Positions 35,269 through 37,281 of a stretch of DNA of 37,281 bases are shown one piece after another. Position numbers and translations under genes: made by a program. The notes below the pieces were generated by a model that did not search any database, was not told the origin of the DNA, and saw nothing but the letters and a program-made list of their open reading frames with translations. Location: NCBI GenBank assembly GCA_020072805.1, contig JAIQGC010000021.1, positions 15,498 through 52,778 of the forward strand. Direction: 5' to 3'. The first letter of the stretch is position 1. Each line of letters begins with the position of its first letter. The stretch comes from Terriglobia bacterium (GTDB lineage Bacteria > Acidobacteriota > Terriglobia > Acidiferrales > UBA7541).

Positions 35269-36051
35269 TTAGAAACCGGCGGCGGATTCGCGGTGTTCGC
35301 CGGGGAGGGCGCCGTAGGTGCGTTCGCGGCGGGCGAATTCGGTGACGGCGGAGGCGAGATCGGCGGGGGTGAAATCAGGCCAGCGTTTGTCCAGGAAAAG
35401 AAGTTCGGCGTGGGCGCATTCCCAGAGGAGAAAATCGGAGAGGCGCTGCTCGCCGCCGGTGCGGATGAGCAGGTCCACTTCGCTGGAGCCGCCGCGGTTG
35501 ATTTCCTCGAGGACGCCGGCGAAGCGCTCGGGGGAAAGCTCGGTGACCTTGTAGAAGCGGCAGGCGGCCTGAAAAATGGCTTCGCGGGCGGAGTAGTCGA
35601 TGGCCAAACGCACGTGCAGGCGCGTGCCGGAAGCGGTGACGGTTTCGGCGTGGTCTATGGCCTGGCGGAGTTCGAGGGGAACGCGGTCGCGCCGTCCGAA
35701 GATGCTTAGGCGGACGCCCTCGCGCTGGCAGTGCTCGGTTTCGGTCGCGAGATAATCCTGCAGCAGGGCCAGAATGCGCTGGACTTCTGGTTCAGGCCGC
35801 TTCCAATTGGCCGAGGAAAGCGCGAAGAGAGTAAGCGTGCCGATGCCCAGGCCGGGGGCGGCTTCAATAACGCGGCGGACGGTCTCCGCGCCGGCGCGAT
35901 GGCCGTCCGAGCGCGGCCTGCCCTGGGCCGCGGCCCAGCGGCCGTTGCCGTCGATGATGATGGCCACGTGGAGAAGGCCGGAATTGGCTTTGGAAAGATA
36001 TCCGGAGACCGGAGGGAGGAACGAGGGATTAGGCTGTAGCGAAGTGCTCAC
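35269..36051 (-). CDS. uppS: Undecaprenyl diphosphate synthase (isoprenyl transferase)
   Basis: UppS condenses isopentenyl diphosphate units onto farnesyl diphosphate to make the C55 carrier lipid for cell-wall synthesis. Family motifs are VAIIIDGNGRWAAAQG with catalytic D34, GHRAGAETVRRVIEAA, LTLFALSSANWKRP, and LLIRTGGEQRLSDFLLWE followed by AHAELLF and WPDF. I start at GTG 36051 (260 residues), where GGAGAAAG lies about 9 bases upstream; the frame is open for 18 further codons. Small deviations (SSANW rather than SSENW, AHAEL rather than AYAEL) do not touch the catalytic Asp. Confidence 0.94.
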   Translation of the reverse strand: MSTSLQPNPSFLPPVSGYLSKANSGLLHVAIIIDGNGRWAAAQGRPRSDGHRAGAETVRRVIEAAPGLGIGTLTLFALSSANWKRPEPEVQRILALLQDYLATETEHCQREGVRLSIFGRRDRVPLELRQAIDHAETVTASGTRLHVRLAIDYSAREAIFQAACRFYKVTELSPERFAGVLEEINRGGSSEVDLLIRTGGEQRLSDFLLWECAHAELLFLDKRWPDFTPADLASAVTEFARRERTYGALPGEHRESAAGF

Positions 36052-36115
36052 GATGTTTTTCTTTCTCCGCCGCAAAACGACTGCTGTTTCTACCGCACAC
36101 TGCAAACAAACTTTT

Positions 36116-36520
36116 TCAACCCTGGTGATCGCGCGTGGCGCGAATCAGGGCTTCCATGTGCGCGAGATAATGCTCGAGCGCTTTTCTTCCCGCAGACGTC
36201 AGGCGATATTCGGTTTTGGGCAGGCGGCCGTCGAAGGATTTGGTGCAGGCCACGTAATCGGCGTCTTCAAGACGGCGAGCGTGCACGCTGAGATTACCGT
36301 CGGTGGTCTTGAGCAGGGCTTTCAGTTCGTTGAAGGTGAGCGAGGGATTGACGGCCAGGGCGCTGACGATGCCCAGGCGGATGCGTTCGTGAATCAGGCG
36401 GTTGAGATCGGAAGCGACGGCCTGGCCCTTGACGGTGGCAAGAGAATCGCCGCGCGAGGCGCGGTCCTGCCGTGCGGCGCGGGAAGGGCGCTCCTGCGGC
36501 GCGGAGGATGATTTGGCCAT
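36116..36520 (-). CDS. Winged-helix transcriptional regulator (HTH_34-like)
   Basis: A 134-residue regulator. A disordered N terminus of about 35 residues is followed by a winged helix with the pattern RLGIVSALAVNPSLTFNEL, then TTDGNLSVHARRLEDADYV, and FDGRLPKTEYRLTSAGRKAL. That matches the PF13601-type family, often encoded beside a membrane protein it controls. The start is ATG 36520 with AAAGGAAC about 8 bases upstream, 22 bases after the end of the membrane-protein gene, so the two form an operon. Confidence 0.88.
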   Translation of the reverse strand: MAKSSSAPQERPSRAARQDRASRGDSLATVKGQAVASDLNRLIHERIRLGIVSALAVNPSLTFNELKALLKTTDGNLSVHARRLEDADYVACTKSFDGRLPKTEYRLTSAGRKALEHYLAHMEALIRATRDHQG

Positions 36521-36542
36521 GGCAGCGTTCCTTTCGGGCGGC

Positions 36543-37097
36543 TCAGCCGCCGTGGTTCCTGGCGATCCATCCGCCAAATCCGATTTGCAGCGCGCCGAAT
36601 CCCGCGGCCATGAAGGCGTCGCCCCACTGCGCCGGGGCGAACAGAGCCAGCGCGCCCATGGCGATCAGGCAGGCGCCCATGACCGGAACGATGCGCACGG
36701 AAAAAGCGCCGGCGGCGACGATGGCGGTGCCATAAAGCAGCAGCCAGAGGCCGGGCAGCACCGCGAACAATCCGGCGCGTACCAGAACAAAGGTAAGCAG
36801 AAACTTGCGGCCGGGGCCGGAAAGGAGCGGGAGATTGGCGCGGCGAGCCTTGTGAGCGGTGGCGGGAGCGGCGATGGCCACGGCCACGAGGGCTTCGAGC
36901 AGCCAGACGACCAGCCAGGCGTTCGGCGATTTTTGCTGGGAGGCGAAGAAAGCGGCGAGGAGAGCGGAAAAGCCCATGAGCATGCCGCCCCAGCCGGGCA
37001 CGGCGGTAAATTCCCCGGCGCGCTCCATGGTTTCGCGGATGTAGCGGAGATGATCTGCAGCGGAGGAGTCGATGGGGATGGGTCTGGAGGCCGGCAT
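36543..37097 (-). CDS. Multi-pass membrane protein co-transcribed with a winged-helix regulator
   Basis: A 184-residue protein with a short cytoplasmic N terminus (DSSAADHLRYIRETMERAG) and about five hydrophobic segments, among them MLMGFSALLAAFFA, VVWLLEALVAVAIAAPAT and FVLVRAGLFAVLPGLWLLLY. The family is not one I can name, but the pairing with an HTH_34 regulator is common. The start is ATG 37097; no Shine-Dalgarno precedes it, and a strong promoter ends right at the ATG, so the mRNA may be leaderless. Confidence 0.78.
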   Translation of the reverse strand: MPASRPIPIDSSAADHLRYIRETMERAGEFTAVPGWGGMLMGFSALLAAFFASQQKSPNAWLVVWLLEALVAVAIAAPATAHKARRANLPLLSGPGRKFLLTFVLVRAGLFAVLPGLWLLLYGTAIVAAGAFSVRIVPVMGACLIAMGALALFAPAQWGDAFMAAGFGALQIGFGGWIARNHGG

Positions 37098-37103
37098 GAG
37101 GGG

Positions 37104-37132
37104 AGAATAGGGGAAGGGCGGAGCATTGTCAA
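37104..37132 (-). promoter_or_regulatory. Promoter of the membrane-protein/regulator operon, probably leaderless
   Basis: On the minus strand a perfect TTGACA (37132-37127), a 17-base spacer, and TATTCT (37109-37104). The expected start, 6-7 bases downstream of the -10, falls on the A of the ATG at 37097. The region has no Shine-Dalgarno, which fits a leaderless transcript. Confidence 0.65.
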
Positions 37133-37153
37133 GTACTTTATGACACAAAGTTA

Positions 37154-37173
37154 AAGAGGGTTTATGCCCTCTT
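37154..37173. terminator. Hairpin overlapping the stop codon of the last gene
   Basis: A 7-bp stem AAGAGGG/CCCTCTT encloses a 6-base loop; the TAA stop of the minus-strand gene lies in the loop and is followed by TTTAACTTT. It may end transcription of that gene before the next promoter 22 bases further on. Confidence 0.5.
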
Positions 37174-37281
37174 GGTCTTGTCCGGCGCGGCGTGCTGGCG
37201 GGGGTAGCGCCCCAGGAGCGAGTTCCAGCGGATGTAGAAGATGTCGAGGAACATGCGGGTGCTGTCGCGCAGCATGTGCAC
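37162..37281 (-). CDS. C-terminal fragment of an unidentified protein (cut by the window edge)
   Basis: Forty in-frame codons end at TAA 37162-37164; the visible 39 residues include MLRDSTRMFLDIFYIRWNSL and end HAAPDKTKRA. Codon use matches the neighbouring genes and the frame is open to the window edge, so it is very likely the end of a real gene. The fragment is too short to name. Confidence 0.7.
   Translation of the reverse strand: MHMLRDSTRMFLDIFYIRWNSLLGRYPRQHAAPDKTKRA

Overview
The window looks like a chromosomal segment of a Gram-negative, GC-rich bacterium, most probably an Acidobacteriota member. The reasons are two Oar-type TonB-dependent receptors with an N-terminal carboxypeptidase-regulatory domain, a large secreted YVTN-propeller/Ig-like protein with a membrane hairpin near its C terminus, a long YidC with a big periplasmic domain, and frequent TTG/GTG starts. 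This assignment is inference from family content; no rRNA is present.

Region 1-9.1 kb is a replication-origin-type housekeeping block read mainly on the minus strand. rpmH, rnpA, yidD, yidC and jag form one operon behind a clear promoter. A CPBP protease-rsmG pair follows, then an intergenic region carrying four parS sites, then parA and a truncated parB. Between jag and rsmG, where mnmE and mnmG usually sit, there is instead a plus-strand pair: selD and a DUF457/YdjM-type membrane hydrolase. selD is itself a selenoprotein gene: an in-frame TGA (Sec16) followed by a SECIS-like hairpin splits its reading frame, so a naive gene call loses the N terminus and the active-site residue. No dnaA or DnaA-box cluster is visible beside rpmH.

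Region 9.4-18 kb holds the YVTN/Ig surface protein, a four-cysteine mini-protein, a CGNR zinc-finger regulator divergent from an ABM-type monooxygenase plus a DinB-like protein, a second DinB-like gene broken by an in-frame TAA, ffh, and a 1-Cys peroxiredoxin. A 103-bp MITE/REP-like repeat occurs twice, at 5.7 kb and 17.0 kb.

Region 18-30.2 kb holds an Oar-type receptor, an S9 prolyl-oligopeptidase and a zinc-ribbon membrane protein on the minus strand. These are followed by a Tat-exported PLP enzyme, a tRNA with CAT anticodon, and a second Oar-type receptor on the plus strand. The peptidase and receptors suggest a scavenging lifestyle based on extracellular peptides or polymers.

Region 30.2-37.3 kb holds a GT1 glycosyltransferase with a bicupin protein abutting its stop codon, a YegS-like lipid kinase, and a LysW-like zinc ribbon with an extreme Asp/Glu tail followed by two small secreted carboxypeptidase-regulatory-domain proteins. 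It ends with a Nudix hydrolase, uppS, a membrane protein/winged-helix regulator pair behind what looks like a leaderless promoter, and the C-terminal end of one more gene.
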